Source: Alphaproteobacteria bacterium 46_93_T64
Lineage (GTDB): Bacteria; Pseudomonadota; Alphaproteobacteria; Sneathiellales; Sneathiellaceae
Length of the DNA stretch: 64,000 bases
Assembly: GCA_002163135.1 (NCBI GenBank)
Contig: MAAN01000017.1
Coordinates: 62,001 to 126,000 of the forward strand
Direction: 5' to 3'
The stretch's first letter is position 1; the number at the start of each line of letters is the position of its first letter. Under the pieces are notes generated by a model. That model ran no database searches. It worked only from the letters and a program-made list of their open reading frames with translations, and was not told the DNA's origin. Shown here piece by piece: positions 8,437-17,147 of the stretch. Both the position numbers and the translations under genes were made by a program.

Positions 8437-9893
8437 TGACTGCCGCCCTGATGATACAAGGCACCGGGTCTGATGTTGGCAAGTCTTTACTTGTCGCAGG
8501 CATCGCCCGTGCCTTGAATAATCGGGGATTGAAGGTTAAGCCGTTCAAACCGCAAAACATGTCAAACAACGCCGCTATCACGATTGAAGGTGGCGAGATC
8601 GGTAGAGCACAAGCCCTACAAGCCCGTGCCGCGCGAACGCCGCTTCAAAATGATATGAACCCGGTTCTACTAAAGCCGCAAACCGAAATTGGCGCGCAAG
8701 TTGTTGTTCAGGGTAAAGTTTGGGGCAATGCCAACGCTCATGACTACCAATCGATCAAACCGACACTTCTCCCGCAAGTTCTGGAGAGCTTTGAGAGATT
8801 AAAAAAGGACACCGATCTCGTCATTGTCGAAGGAGCTGGCAGTCCGGCAGAGATAAATCTTCGCAAAAATGATATCGCCAATATGGGCTTTGCAGAAGCT
8901 GCAGACATTCCAGTATTGCTGGCAGGCGATATTGATCGAGGCGGTGTTATTGCCCAGATTGTTGGCACCTATGCGCTTTTAAGCGAGACGGAAAAGGCAC
9001 GAACAAGAGGCTTCCTCATCAACAAATTTAGAGGTGATCCCACCCTGTTTGATGACGGGCTCACAATTCTGGAGGAACGCACGGGGTGGCAGAATTTTGG
9101 CGTTATCCCTTTCTTTAAGGATGCCTACAAACTTCCGCCGGAAGACGCATTTTCAATTCAAAGCCAGTTAAAAGAAAAGGTATCTGTCAACATTGCGATC
9201 CCGGTTCTATCGCGCATCGCGAATTATGACGATTTTGACCCACTAATTGCCGAGCCAGACGTCAATATTCATATGGTAAAAGCCGGAGAGCCCCTTCCAA
9301 CAGGCATGGATTTAGTCATCCTCCCGGGCTCCAAGGCAACACTGGCTGATATGCAGTATTTACGAGCCCAAGGGTGGGATACAGATATCCTCTCCCACAT
9401 TCGCCATGGCGGAAGTGTTATCGGCATCTGCGGTGGATATCAAATGCTCGGCACAGAACTGCTTGATCCTGAAGGACGAGAAGGAAACCTAACTAAAATT
9501 GATGGGCTGGGCCTTTTAGATTTCAAGACCACAATGACGGGAAATAAGAAACTTCTTGAGGAAAGCGGCACAGAACATCTGACGAAATCAAGGGTTCGCG
9601 GTTATCACATGCATTTAGGTGATACTTTTGGTCCCGCATTAGAGAGACCCATGCTTCACCTGCAATCAGGACCAGACGGGGTGATATCGAAAGATGGCGC
9701 CATTATGGGAAGCTATCTTCACGGCTTGTTTGCCAATGATGAATTCAGAACAAATCTGATAAACCGTTTTAGGCGCAATGATCAAAAATTGGAGCGTTTC
9801 GAAATACGGATCGAACAAACTCTGGATCATCTAGCGGATCATCTTGAAAAACATATAGCGATCGACCGATTGTTGGAGATCGCAGGATGTTAG
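8436..9893 (+). CDS. cobQ: Cobyric acid synthase (glutamine-hydrolysing)
   Basis: A 485-residue cytoplasmic amidotransferase that amidates the b, d, e and g carboxyls of adenosylcobyrinic acid a,c-diamide. The N-terminal ATP-binding domain resembles dethiobiotin synthetase (GTGSDVGKSLLVAGIARAL, residues 9-27; FKPQNMSNNAA). The C-terminal class I glutamine amidotransferase domain carries the nucleophile Cys in IGICGGYQMLG and the catalytic His in GSYLHGLF. The gene is the last of the riboswitch-led cobWNOQ unit. Its TAG overlaps by 4 bp the stop of cobD on the opposite strand, so the two genes converge. Confidence 0.96.
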   Translation: MTAALMIQGTGSDVGKSLLVAGIARALNNRGLKVKPFKPQNMSNNAAITIEGGEIGRAQALQARAARTPLQNDMNPVLLKPQTEIGAQVVVQGKVWGNANAHDYQSIKPTLLPQVLESFERLKKDTDLVIVEGAGSPAEINLRKNDIANMGFAEAADIPVLLAGDIDRGGVIAQIVGTYALLSETEKARTRGFLINKFRGDPTLFDDGLTILEERTGWQNFGVIPFFKDAYKLPPEDAFSIQSQLKEKVSVNIAIPVLSRIANYDDFDPLIAEPDVNIHMVKAGEPLPTGMDLVILPGSKATLADMQYLRAQGWDTDILSHIRHGGSVIGICGGYQMLGTELLDPEGREGNLTKIDGLGLLDFKTTMTGNKKLLEESGTEHLTKSRVRGYHMHLGDTFGPALERPMLHLQSGPDGVISKDGAIMGSYLHGLFANDEFRTNLINRFRRNDQKLERFEIRIEQTLDHLADHLEKHIAIDRLLEIAGC

Positions 9894-10873
9894 ATAATCT
9901 GAACGCCCGCAATGAGGCCCAGTATCAAAAGAAGAAAAACACCGCTTTTCACATACAAATTAAGGGCTTTCTTGATGTCATCCGCAGTAACATCCGGACG
10001 GCCACTAGAATTCATCCAATCGTCTTCAGTCAACTTGCCGCCATATTGCCGCGGTCCGGCCAACGCAATATCAAGCGCACCAGCGGTAGCCGCTTCTTGC
10101 CAGCCCGCATTTACGCTTTTGTGTTTGCTTGCATCCCGCATCATCGCGCCGAATGCATTACGATTGAGAGAAGCCAAACAAATCAACGCTCCGGTAAGGC
10201 GCGCGGGAATGTAGTTCACCACATCATCGAGGCGAGCGGCAAATTTTCCGAAATATTCAAATTTTTCATTCCGGTGACCGATCATGCTGTCGAGGGTATT
10301 TACAGCCTTATAAAACAGCAAACCCGGCAGCCCCAACAAAGCAAACCAGAACAAAGGTGCCACGGTGCCGTCGGAGAAATTCTCAGCGAGACTTTCGATC
10401 GCCGCACGGGCGACACCGGCCTCGTCAAGGCTGGTGGGATCACGGCCGACAATGTGACTAACTGTTGTTCGTCCGTCATCCAACGAGGTTTCAAGTCCCT
10501 GCTGCACGGCCTGAACACCCTGATACAAACCACGATAGGCAATCAGGCTGCTACAAATCAGGATATAGACAATCGCGCCGCCCGGAATTTGATCCAGCAA
10601 CGTAGTTACTGCAAATCCGGTAGCAACAGACAAAAAAATAACAACTATGGTCGCTTTTACACCAAGCAAAAAGCGAAATACGTTGCTATAAGCAGGATTG
10701 TTCAATCGATTAGCAAGCCAGCCGGTCAGATTCCCAATTGGAATGACAGGATGCGGTATAAACCGGTACACCCATTTTGGATCACCGATTATCATATCTG
10801 CGAGCAAAACAGCAAATGCGATAAAAGTCGGATCAAAAGCATGGTCGGTAATTTGCTTAATCAGGCTAGACAT
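9890..10873 (-). CDS. cobD: Adenosylcobinamide-phosphate synthase CobD/CbiB
   Basis: A 327-residue integral membrane protein that joins cobyric acid with aminopropanol (phosphate), the product of the CobC branch. The N-terminus ADMIIGDPKWVYRFIPHPVIPIGN is the family signature (usually DxxLGDP...HPV). Several hydrophobic segments follow, and SLAENFSDGTVAPLFW is a conserved loop. The frame is open for a further 73 codons upstream, but that stretch has no similarity to the family and overlaps cbiX on the other strand, so ATG 10873 is used. The gene is inverted relative to its neighbours, converging with cobQ (4-bp stop overlap) and diverging from cbiX across 111 bp. Confidence 0.93.
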   Translation of the reverse strand: MSSLIKQITDHAFDPTFIAFAVLLADMIIGDPKWVYRFIPHPVIPIGNLTGWLANRLNNPAYSNVFRFLLGVKATIVVIFLSVATGFAVTTLLDQIPGGAIVYILICSSLIAYRGLYQGVQAVQQGLETSLDDGRTTVSHIVGRDPTSLDEAGVARAAIESLAENFSDGTVAPLFWFALLGLPGLLFYKAVNTLDSMIGHRNEKFEYFGKFAARLDDVVNYIPARLTGALICLASLNRNAFGAMMRDASKHKSVNAGWQEAATAGALDIALAGPRQYGGKLTEDDWMNSSGRPDVTADDIKKALNLYVKSGVFLLLILGLIAGVQII

Positions 10874-10984
10874 GGCGCCAAGATGATACGCAACGACAAA
10901 ACCGTCAACAGCAATTTTCAGCTCATGGCGGATACAGATAATTAAGGGATGTGCCGGATAGCTGGCATGACTATGGAGTTCGAT

Positions 10985-12004
10985 ATGACAGAAAAAATTG
11001 GCGTAATGGTATGCGGTCACGGTAGCCGTGATGAAGGCGCAGTGACAGAATTTGCAGCCGTCGCAAAAGGAATTGCGGAACGTCTTCCACAATATGCAGT
11101 CGGCTCTGGTTTTCTAGAATTTGCGACCCCTATTATCCGTACCGGTTTGGATAATCTTGTGGAAAGCGGCCATAATCATATTCTCGCAGTTCCGGGAATG
11201 CTGTTCGCTGCGGGCCATGCAAAAAACGATATTCCTTCGGTTCTAAATGCCTACGCTGCCAGTCAAGACAATCTCAAAATCTCCTATGGGCGAGAACTGG
11301 GCATTGATTTAAAAATGATCCGCGCAGCTGGCGAGCGTATCAAAGAAGCCCTTGCAGCTGCTGATGATACTGTTCCCATGCACGAAACCATGTTGGTTGT
11401 TGTGGGACGTGGTGCCTCGGACCCAGACGCAAACTCCAACGTTTCCAAAGTTATGCGTATGCTCTGGGAAGGTCTTGGATTTGGTTGGGGTGAAACTGTA
11501 TATTCCGGCGTCACATTCCCGTTGGTAGAACCGGGCTTGGAACACGCTGTAAAACTTGGATACAAGCGCATCGTTGTTTTTCCATACTTCTTGTTTACCG
11601 GCATTCTTGTAAACCGTATTTATGATTACACAGATAAAGTTGCTGACAAAAATCCAGATATTGAGTTCATCAAGGCCCCATACTTGAACGATCATCCGTT
11701 GGTATTGGATTGCTTTGCAGAACGCGTCCAAGAAATTCTCGATGGCACAAACAACATGAACTGTGGCTTGTGCAAGTACCGCGAACAGGCTCTGGGCTTT
11801 GAAGATGAAGTCGGATTAGTGCAGGAAAGCCATCACCATCATGTAGAAGGCATTGGTACGGGTGATGCACAATCGCCCGACAACAGCCACGACCACAAAC
11901 ATGGGCACGACCACAGCGACGATCATGATCATGGACACCACCACCATCCCTACCCTCATGCTGACCATCCTTTAGGGCCGGTCACAATGAAAGATGATAA
12001 CTAG
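10985..12004 (+). CDS. cbiX: Sirohydrochlorin cobaltochelatase CbiX, long form with MXCXXC and His-rich tail
   Basis: A 339-residue chelatase that inserts Co(II) into sirohydrochlorin early in the anaerobic pathway. It shows the duplicated half-domains of long CbiX: GVMVCGHGSRDEG near the start and GHAKNDIPSVL later supply the metal-site histidines. The C-terminal extension has MNCGLC (258-263), matching the MXCXXC motif that binds an Fe-S cluster in Bacillus megaterium CbiX. A tail of about 17 histidines interspersed with Asp follows, probably for cobalt storage or delivery. Start 10985 is chosen because GGAG lies 6 nt upstream; three earlier in-frame ATGs lack this. It heads the cbiX-cobH-cobL-cobI-cbiG/J-cobM run. 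Confidence 0.94.
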   Translation: MTEKIGVMVCGHGSRDEGAVTEFAAVAKGIAERLPQYAVGSGFLEFATPIIRTGLDNLVESGHNHILAVPGMLFAAGHAKNDIPSVLNAYAASQDNLKISYGRELGIDLKMIRAAGERIKEALAAADDTVPMHETMLVVVGRGASDPDANSNVSKVMRMLWEGLGFGWGETVYSGVTFPLVEPGLEHAVKLGYKRIVVFPYFLFTGILVNRIYDYTDKVADKNPDIEFIKAPYLNDHPLVLDCFAERVQEILDGTNNMNCGLCKYREQALGFEDEVGLVQESHHHHVEGIGTGDAQSPDNSHDHKHGHDHSDDHDHGHHHHPYPHADHPLGPVTMKDDN

Positions 12005-12013
12005 GGTCTGCTG

Positions 12014-12643
12014 ATGTATGATTATCTGAAAGAGCCTGCGGCAATTTACGAAAAATCTTTCGCGACAGTTCAAAGCGAAGTGGATTTTTCAGGAATAACG
12101 CCGCCCCTTCAGCGCATGATTACGCGCATCATCCATGCGTGTGGTATGCCTGAGATTTTTGGCGATTTAGCGTATAGCCAGAATGTCGCAGATATTTCTG
12201 TTGCCGCCTTAAAAAACGGCGCACCTATCCTCAGCGATTGTGAAATGGTTCGACATGGTATCATCCAGAAATTTTTGCCGTCGGGCAATCAAGTTATTTG
12301 CACGTTGAATGATCCGCAAACTCCGGAGCTTTCTGCAACATTAAAAACAACGAGATCTGCTGCAGCGATTGAACTTTGGAAACCACATTTGGATGGTGCA
12401 ATCGCAGTGTTTGGCAACGCCCCAACCGCCCTTTTTCACTTACTCGAAATGATTGACGCAGGAGCTCCGAAGCCTGCTGCTATTTTGGGTTTTCCTGTTG
12501 GCTTTGTCGGCGCGGCTGAATCCAAATATGCATTGAAGGAGTTCGGTCACGATATTCCTTTCATCACACTTTGCGGCCGTAAAGGCGGAAGCGCTATGGC
12601 GGCAGCGGCTGTAAACGGTGCATCAGTGGGAGCGAGCAAATAA
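12014..12643 (+). CDS. cobH: Precorrin-8X methylmutase
   Basis: A 209-residue CobH/CbiC enzyme that moves the C-11 methyl group to C-12, giving hydrogenobyrinic acid or its cobalt form. The catalytic-His region MITRIIHACGMPE (about 35-47) and the C-terminal GFPVGFVGAAESK and TLCGRKGGSAMAAAAVN stretches are conserved in the family. The protein is cytoplasmic. An AGGG site precedes the ATG, which lies 9 nt after cbiX. cobL begins 1 nt after its stop. Confidence 0.96.
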   Translation: MYDYLKEPAAIYEKSFATVQSEVDFSGITPPLQRMITRIIHACGMPEIFGDLAYSQNVADISVAALKNGAPILSDCEMVRHGIIQKFLPSGNQVICTLNDPQTPELSATLKTTRSAAAIELWKPHLDGAIAVFGNAPTALFHLLEMIDAGAPKPAAILGFPVGFVGAAESKYALKEFGHDIPFITLCGRKGGSAMAAAAVNGASVGASK

Positions 12644-12644
12644 T

Positions 12645-13853
12645 ATGACTGCTTGGCTTTACATAATTGGTGTCGGCGACGATGGGCTCGCGTCTTTAAA
12701 TGAAGCTGCGAAAACAGCGCTTGCAGATGCGACCCTTATAATCGGCGGAGAGAGACATCTCGATATGTTGCCCGCAGATGACGCTCGTCCGAAAATGAGT
12801 TGGCCAAGCCCGTTGGTCAAACTTGTAAATGATGTGATGGATCGCAGGGGCGAAAAAATCGCAATATTGGCAACCGGTGATCCTATGCATTACGGCATTG
12901 GTGTCACATTTGCCAAACGACTACCACCTGAGGAAATGACCGTTTTTCCATCGTTGTCTGCCTTTAGCTTGGCGGCATCACGGCTTGGGTGGGATTTATC
13001 CAAGATCGTTACAATGACGTTGCATGGCAGACCATTGGAATTGATAATTCCACCCCTGAATCACTCCGCCCGAATTTTGGCACTTTCGGACAACGGTGAA
13101 ACACCTTCGAAACTGGCAACACTACTCGCCGATAAGGGATACGGAGAAAGTGTTCTTACTGTCTTGGAACATATGGGCGGGGCTGGCGAGAAAATCACCA
13201 CCAAAACAGCGTCTCAGTGGATCGGGCAAAAGTGTCAGGACTTAAACACTGTAGCGATAGAATGCGCTATGGAAGGGAACCCATCTCCCCTTACAACCAT
13301 ACCCGGTTTGCCTGATGATGCCTTCATTCATGATGGTCAACTCACGAAAAAAGAAGTGCGCGCCACGACACTTGCCGCCCTTAATCCTCTTGCAGGCCAA
13401 ATGCTCTGGGATGTGGGGGCTGGCTCTGGCTCCATCAGCATTGAATGGATGCGCATTAGTCCACTAAATCAGGCGATTGCAATTGAACATAAATCAGATC
13501 GCCTTGAGCTTATCAGCAAGAACAGTCTTCACCTTGGCGTCCCCGGATTGAAAATAATTTCAGGTAAAGCGCCAGATGCCTTGGATACACTGGCTGATCC
13601 CGATCGAATTTTTATCGGGGGAGGCCTTACAAACGATGGTGTTTTTGAGGCCTGCTGGCGACGGTTGAAAACCGGCGGCATTCTTGTGGCGAATACTGTC
13701 ACCACACAAGGTGAGGGTTTCGCCTTTACCTTGGCAGAAAAACATGACGGGGAGCTAACGCGCCTCAACTATTCACGTGCTGTAAAAATCGGCGACTTCA
13801 CTAGTTGGAAGCCCTTTAAACAAGTAACACAGTTAAGATTGGTAAAAAAATGA
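12645..13853 (+). CDS. cobL: Precorrin-6Y C5,15-methyltransferase (decarboxylating), CbiE-CbiT fusion
   Basis: A 402-residue bifunctional enzyme. The N-terminal half (about 1-200) is a CbiE-type tetrapyrrole methyltransferase (IIGVGDDGL; ATGDPMHYGIG). The C-terminal half (about 225-402) is a CbiT-type Rossmann methyltransferase (LWDVGAGSGSISIEWMR) that also decarboxylates the C-12 acetate. Together they methylate C-5 and C-15. The fusion is the usual proteobacterial CobL form. Start 12645 is preferred over an upstream in-frame ATG at 12618 inside cobH, since MTAWLYIIGVG is the family N-terminus. Its TGA overlaps the cobI ATG as ATGA. Confidence 0.95.
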   Translation: MTAWLYIIGVGDDGLASLNEAAKTALADATLIIGGERHLDMLPADDARPKMSWPSPLVKLVNDVMDRRGEKIAILATGDPMHYGIGVTFAKRLPPEEMTVFPSLSAFSLAASRLGWDLSKIVTMTLHGRPLELIIPPLNHSARILALSDNGETPSKLATLLADKGYGESVLTVLEHMGGAGEKITTKTASQWIGQKCQDLNTVAIECAMEGNPSPLTTIPGLPDDAFIHDGQLTKKEVRATTLAALNPLAGQMLWDVGAGSGSISIEWMRISPLNQAIAIEHKSDRLELISKNSLHLGVPGLKIISGKAPDALDTLADPDRIFIGGGLTNDGVFEACWRRLKTGGILVANTVTTQGEGFAFTLAEKHDGELTRLNYSRAVKIGDFTSWKPFKQVTQLRLVKK

Positions 13854-14554
13854 CAGGTACTCTGTATGGGCTTGGGATTGGACCGGGAGATCCCGATCTG
13901 ATCACACTGAAAGCCCTTAAAATTCTTCAAAGAAGCCCTGTTGTTGCGTATCCCACACTGGAAGATGGCGATAGCCTTGCACGGGCAATAGTCGCGCCAC
14001 ATTTAAGCGGAGACCAACAAGAAATCTCCATCCGCATTCCAATGGCCGTAGAGCGAAAACCAGCGCAAGATGCCTATGATATTGCGGCGGAAGAGTTAAG
14101 TGCATGTCTCGCATCAGGCAAAGATATTGCGGTCCTTTGCGAAGGAGATCCGTTCTTTTATGGATCATTTATGTATTTATTCGGCCGTATGGCAGAGAAA
14201 TTTCCGGTGGAGGTTGTTCCCGGCGTCTCCTCACTTACAGCCTGCGCAACTGCGTTGCAAACGCCGCTTTCTGCGCGCAATGACGTTCTGACAGTGTTAC
14301 CTGCACCGCTCGACAGTGAAACATTACGCGCCCGCATTGAGGCTGCAGACAGCATTGCTATTATGAAGGTGGGACGACATTTTGAACGCGTAAGGCTCCT
14401 CATCAAGCAAATGGGATTAATAGACAAAGCGCACTATATCGAGCGCGCAAGTATGGAAAATCAAAAAATTATGCCGTTAGAAGAAGTTCCTGCCGATGCA
14501 GCACCGTACTTTTCCATGATCTTGATCCACAAACGGGGGCAAGCATGGAAATAA
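13850..14554 (+). CDS. cobI: Precorrin-2 / cobalt-factor II C20-methyltransferase
   Basis: A 234-residue SAM-dependent tetrapyrrole methyltransferase that methylates C-20. Family motifs seen are GLGIGPGDPDLITLKA at the N-terminus, LCEGDPFFYGSFMYL near 105, and VVPGVSSLTACATALQTPL near 125. Whether it acts on metal-free precorrin-2 or on the cobalt form (CbiL activity) cannot be told from sequence; the neighbouring CbiX and CbiD favour the cobalt form. It overlaps cobL by 4 bp and the next gene by 10 bp. Confidence 0.94.
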   Translation: MTGTLYGLGIGPGDPDLITLKALKILQRSPVVAYPTLEDGDSLARAIVAPHLSGDQQEISIRIPMAVERKPAQDAYDIAAEELSACLASGKDIAVLCEGDPFFYGSFMYLFGRMAEKFPVEVVPGVSSLTACATALQTPLSARNDVLTVLPAPLDSETLRARIEAADSIAIMKVGRHFERVRLLIKQMGLIDKAHYIERASMENQKIMPLEEVPADAAPYFSMILIHKRGQAWK

Positions 14555-16374
14555 CGCCACCAACAGCAATTATCCTGCTGAATAACAGCGGCCGTGCGAC
14601 AGCGGATGCCTTGGCTAAGATATACCCAGAGGCCCTCATCCATGGCCTTGCAGGTCGTGTGGATAATGCGGACATTACTTTTCAGCAAACTGCCGTTCAT
14701 TTGCAGGAACTCTACAAAAGTAGAACACCAATCTTAGGAATTTGTGCGAGTGCTATTCTAGTTCGTTGCCTTGCACCAGCGCTCAACGATAAATTGGTTG
14801 AGCCTCCTGTCCTTGCCATATCAGACACAGGCTCGATGATTGTGCCCTTGCTTGGTGGCCATCACGGTGCCAATGATATGGCACGTAATATTGCAGCCAA
14901 AATTGATGGGCAAGCTGCGATAACAACTGCAAGCGATGTGCATTACAACATTGCCCTCGATAATCCGCCGACGGGTCTCGTTCTTGCAAACCCAGAAGAC
15001 ATGAAGCTTTTTGCCGGCAAATTGCTGAACGGCGAAACGATAAAAATGGTCGGGGAGCATACTTGGCTGGGCACCTCCGATTTGCCGTTCTCCAGTGACG
15101 GAATTCTTACCATACATGTGACGACCTCACCCGTTCAGGGCAATGAAACTACTCTCGTCTATCACCCCAAGACAATGTGTATTGGGGTCGGCTGCGAACG
15201 TCATGCTGAGGCTGATGAGTTGCTGCACCTTGTTAAAGCCGCTCTCAACGAAAATAACATCAGCCCGCTTGCCGTAGCGGTCGTTAGCACCATTGATCTA
15301 AAATCTGACGAACACGCTGTTCATGCAACGGCAAAACACTTTGGCATGTCTCCCAAATTCTTTAGTGCAAACAAATTGGAAGTAGAAGCAGATCGTCTCG
15401 AAAATCCATCAGATGTTGTCTTTGCTGAAGTTGGTTGTCACGGCGTAAGTGAAGGCGCGGCCCTTGCTGCAGCGGGACAACATTCAAAACTGATTGTACC
15501 AAAAAACAAATCAAAACGGGCGACGGTTGCCATCGCAGAAAGCGTGGCTCCCGTATCCCATAAAATGGTCGGTAAAATTCAGGGCAAATTATCTGTCATT
15601 GGCATCGGCCCCGGTCAAGATGCCTGGCGAACACCTGAAGCGAGCCATCTTATCTCAGAAGCGACTGATCTTGTGGCCTATGGCCTGTATATTGATCTAC
15701 TTGGTAAAACGGCACACGGTAAAACACGGCACGACTTTGGCCTAGGCGAAGAGGAAAAACGCGTTCGTTTTGCTTTGGATCTTGCCGCTGAAGGAAAAAA
15801 CGTTGCGCTGATTTCATCAGGCGACATTGGTATTTATGCCATGGCAACGCTCGTGTTTGAGTTGATAAAACGTGAAGAGCGTGGGGAATGGGATCGCCTC
15901 GACATTCAAGTGACGCCGGGTATTTCCGCCTTGCAGGCAGCAGCTGCACGCGCTGGCGCTCCTCTTGGTCATGATTTCTGCACCATTTCCTTGTCTGATC
16001 TTTTAACGCCATGGGATGCAATTGAAAAACGTCTCAAGGCCGCCGCGATGGGTGATTTTGTCGTTGCCTTCTATAATCCGGTTTCAATGAAGCGACGCAC
16101 ACAGCTACATGCCGCAAAAGCTATTCTTCTGGATCATCGTCCAGATACGACACCTGTTATTGTTGCTCGAAATCTGGGCCGTGATGATGAAAGTGTTCAG
16201 ATAATGCCGCTGATTGAACTGGATCCTGAAAAAGTGGACATGCTGACGCTGGTGATGGTTGGATCTAGCGACAGTCAAATTACAACAACAAACTCAGGCT
16301 TAAAAAACTGGGCCTATACTCCGCGTGGATATGCCGGAAAAATGGCGCCCGCGACAAAGGACTTAGACATATGA
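14545..16374 (+). CDS. cbiG-cobJ: CbiG-CobJ (CbiH) fusion: cobalt-precorrin-5A hydrolase plus precorrin-3B C17-methyltransferase
   Basis: A 609-residue fusion. Residues about 1-340 are CbiG-like: ILGICASAILVRCLAP, LLGGHHGANDMARNIA and, in the C-terminal subdomain, CIGVGCERHAEADEL and EVGCHGVSEGAALAA. CbiG opens the delta-lactone and releases the C-20 fragment. Residues about 348-600 are a CobJ/CbiH methyltransferase (LSVIGIGPGQDAWRTPEA; ISSGDIGIYAMA; VTPGISALQAAAARAGAP; VVAFYNPVS), which methylates C-17 and contracts the ring. Fusing them links consecutive steps around ring contraction. The start overlaps the end of cobI by 10 bp with GGGGGC just upstream, and the stop overlaps cobM as ATGA. 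The fusion supports an oxygen-independent ring-contraction chemistry. Confidence 0.93.
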   Translation: MEITPPTAIILLNNSGRATADALAKIYPEALIHGLAGRVDNADITFQQTAVHLQELYKSRTPILGICASAILVRCLAPALNDKLVEPPVLAISDTGSMIVPLLGGHHGANDMARNIAAKIDGQAAITTASDVHYNIALDNPPTGLVLANPEDMKLFAGKLLNGETIKMVGEHTWLGTSDLPFSSDGILTIHVTTSPVQGNETTLVYHPKTMCIGVGCERHAEADELLHLVKAALNENNISPLAVAVVSTIDLKSDEHAVHATAKHFGMSPKFFSANKLEVEADRLENPSDVVFAEVGCHGVSEGAALAAAGQHSKLIVPKNKSKRATVAIAESVAPVSHKMVGKIQGKLSVIGIGPGQDAWRTPEASHLISEATDLVAYGLYIDLLGKTAHGKTRHDFGLGEEEKRVRFALDLAAEGKNVALISSGDIGIYAMATLVFELIKREERGEWDRLDIQVTPGISALQAAAARAGAPLGHDFCTISLSDLLTPWDAIEKRLKAAAMGDFVVAFYNPVSMKRRTQLHAAKAILLDHRPDTTPVIVARNLGRDDESVQIMPLIELDPEKVDMLTLVMVGSSDSQITTTNSGLKNWAYTPRGYAGKMAPATKDLDI

Positions 16375-17147
16375 CCGTACATTTCATTGGCGCTGGCCCT
16401 GGAGCCGCTGATCTGATCACCCTGCGTGGCCGTGACCTTATCGCCACCTCCCCAGTTTGTCTTTATGCAGGATCGCTCGTCCCTGAAGAAATTGTCGCTC
16501 ATGCCGCAGACGATGCGCATGTGGTTGATACTGCGCCGTTGCATCTGGACGAAATTATGAAGGAAATGATCGACGCCGAGGCAAAAGGTTTGAATGTTGC
16601 CCGCGTCCATTCTGGAGATCCAAGTCTCTATGGCGCCATCGGAGAGCAAATGCGCCGCTTGGACGAGCTCGGAATTGATTACACGATTACACCTGGCGTT
16701 CCAGCGTTTGCTGCCGCAGCGGCAGCGTTGAAAACAGAATTCACGCTGCCAGATGTCAGCCAGACCATTATTCTGACCCGTACGTCCATGAAGGCGACGG
16801 CGATGCCAAATAATGAGGATTTGAAAACGCTGGGCAAATCAGGTGCAACACTTGCTATTCACCTGAGCGTTAGAAATATGCGCAAAGTAACGTCTGAGCT
16901 TATTCCGTTTTACGGTGAAGATTGCCCTGTTGCTGTTGTCTACCGTGCAAGTTGGCCGGACGAGATAATCATCAAAGGAACCCTTGCTGACATTCAGCAA
17001 AAAGTTCGCGCCGAAAAAATCACGCGCACAGCTTTGATTATTGTAGGTCATGTGCTGGAAGCAAAAGGTTATCGCGACAGCGCCCTGTACCACGCTGAAC
17101 ATGTTCATGTGCTCCGTCCTAAACGGAAAGCTGCAGCTGACGAATAA
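16371..17147 (+). CDS. cobM: Precorrin-4 / cobalt-precorrin-4 C11-methyltransferase
   Basis: A 258-residue SAM-dependent methyltransferase that methylates C-11. Motifs typical of CobM/CbiF are FIGAGPGAADLITLRG at the N-terminus, CLYAGSLVPEEIV, RVHSGDPSLYGAIGEQ near 82, and TPGVPAFAAAAAALKTEFTLP near 110. It is the last gene of this plus-strand run. Its final 29 bp overlap the 3' end of cobK on the opposite strand, a longer convergent overlap than elsewhere in the locus. Confidence 0.96.
   Translation: MTVHFIGAGPGAADLITLRGRDLIATSPVCLYAGSLVPEEIVAHAADDAHVVDTAPLHLDEIMKEMIDAEAKGLNVARVHSGDPSLYGAIGEQMRRLDELGIDYTITPGVPAFAAAAAALKTEFTLPDVSQTIILTRTSMKATAMPNNEDLKTLGKSGATLAIHLSVRNMRKVTSELIPFYGEDCPVAVVYRASWPDEIIIKGTLADIQQKVRAEKITRTALIIVGHVLEAKGYRDSALYHAEHVHVLRPKRKAAADE

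Noticed and set aside
9887-10945. Long plus-strand frame (352 codons) opposite cobD
   Set aside because: It is the antisense shadow of cobD, has no family resemblance and poor composition.
10874-11092. N-terminal extension of the cobD frame (73 codons)
   Set aside because: It overlaps cbiX on the other strand and lacks family similarity; ATG 10873 gives the normal start.
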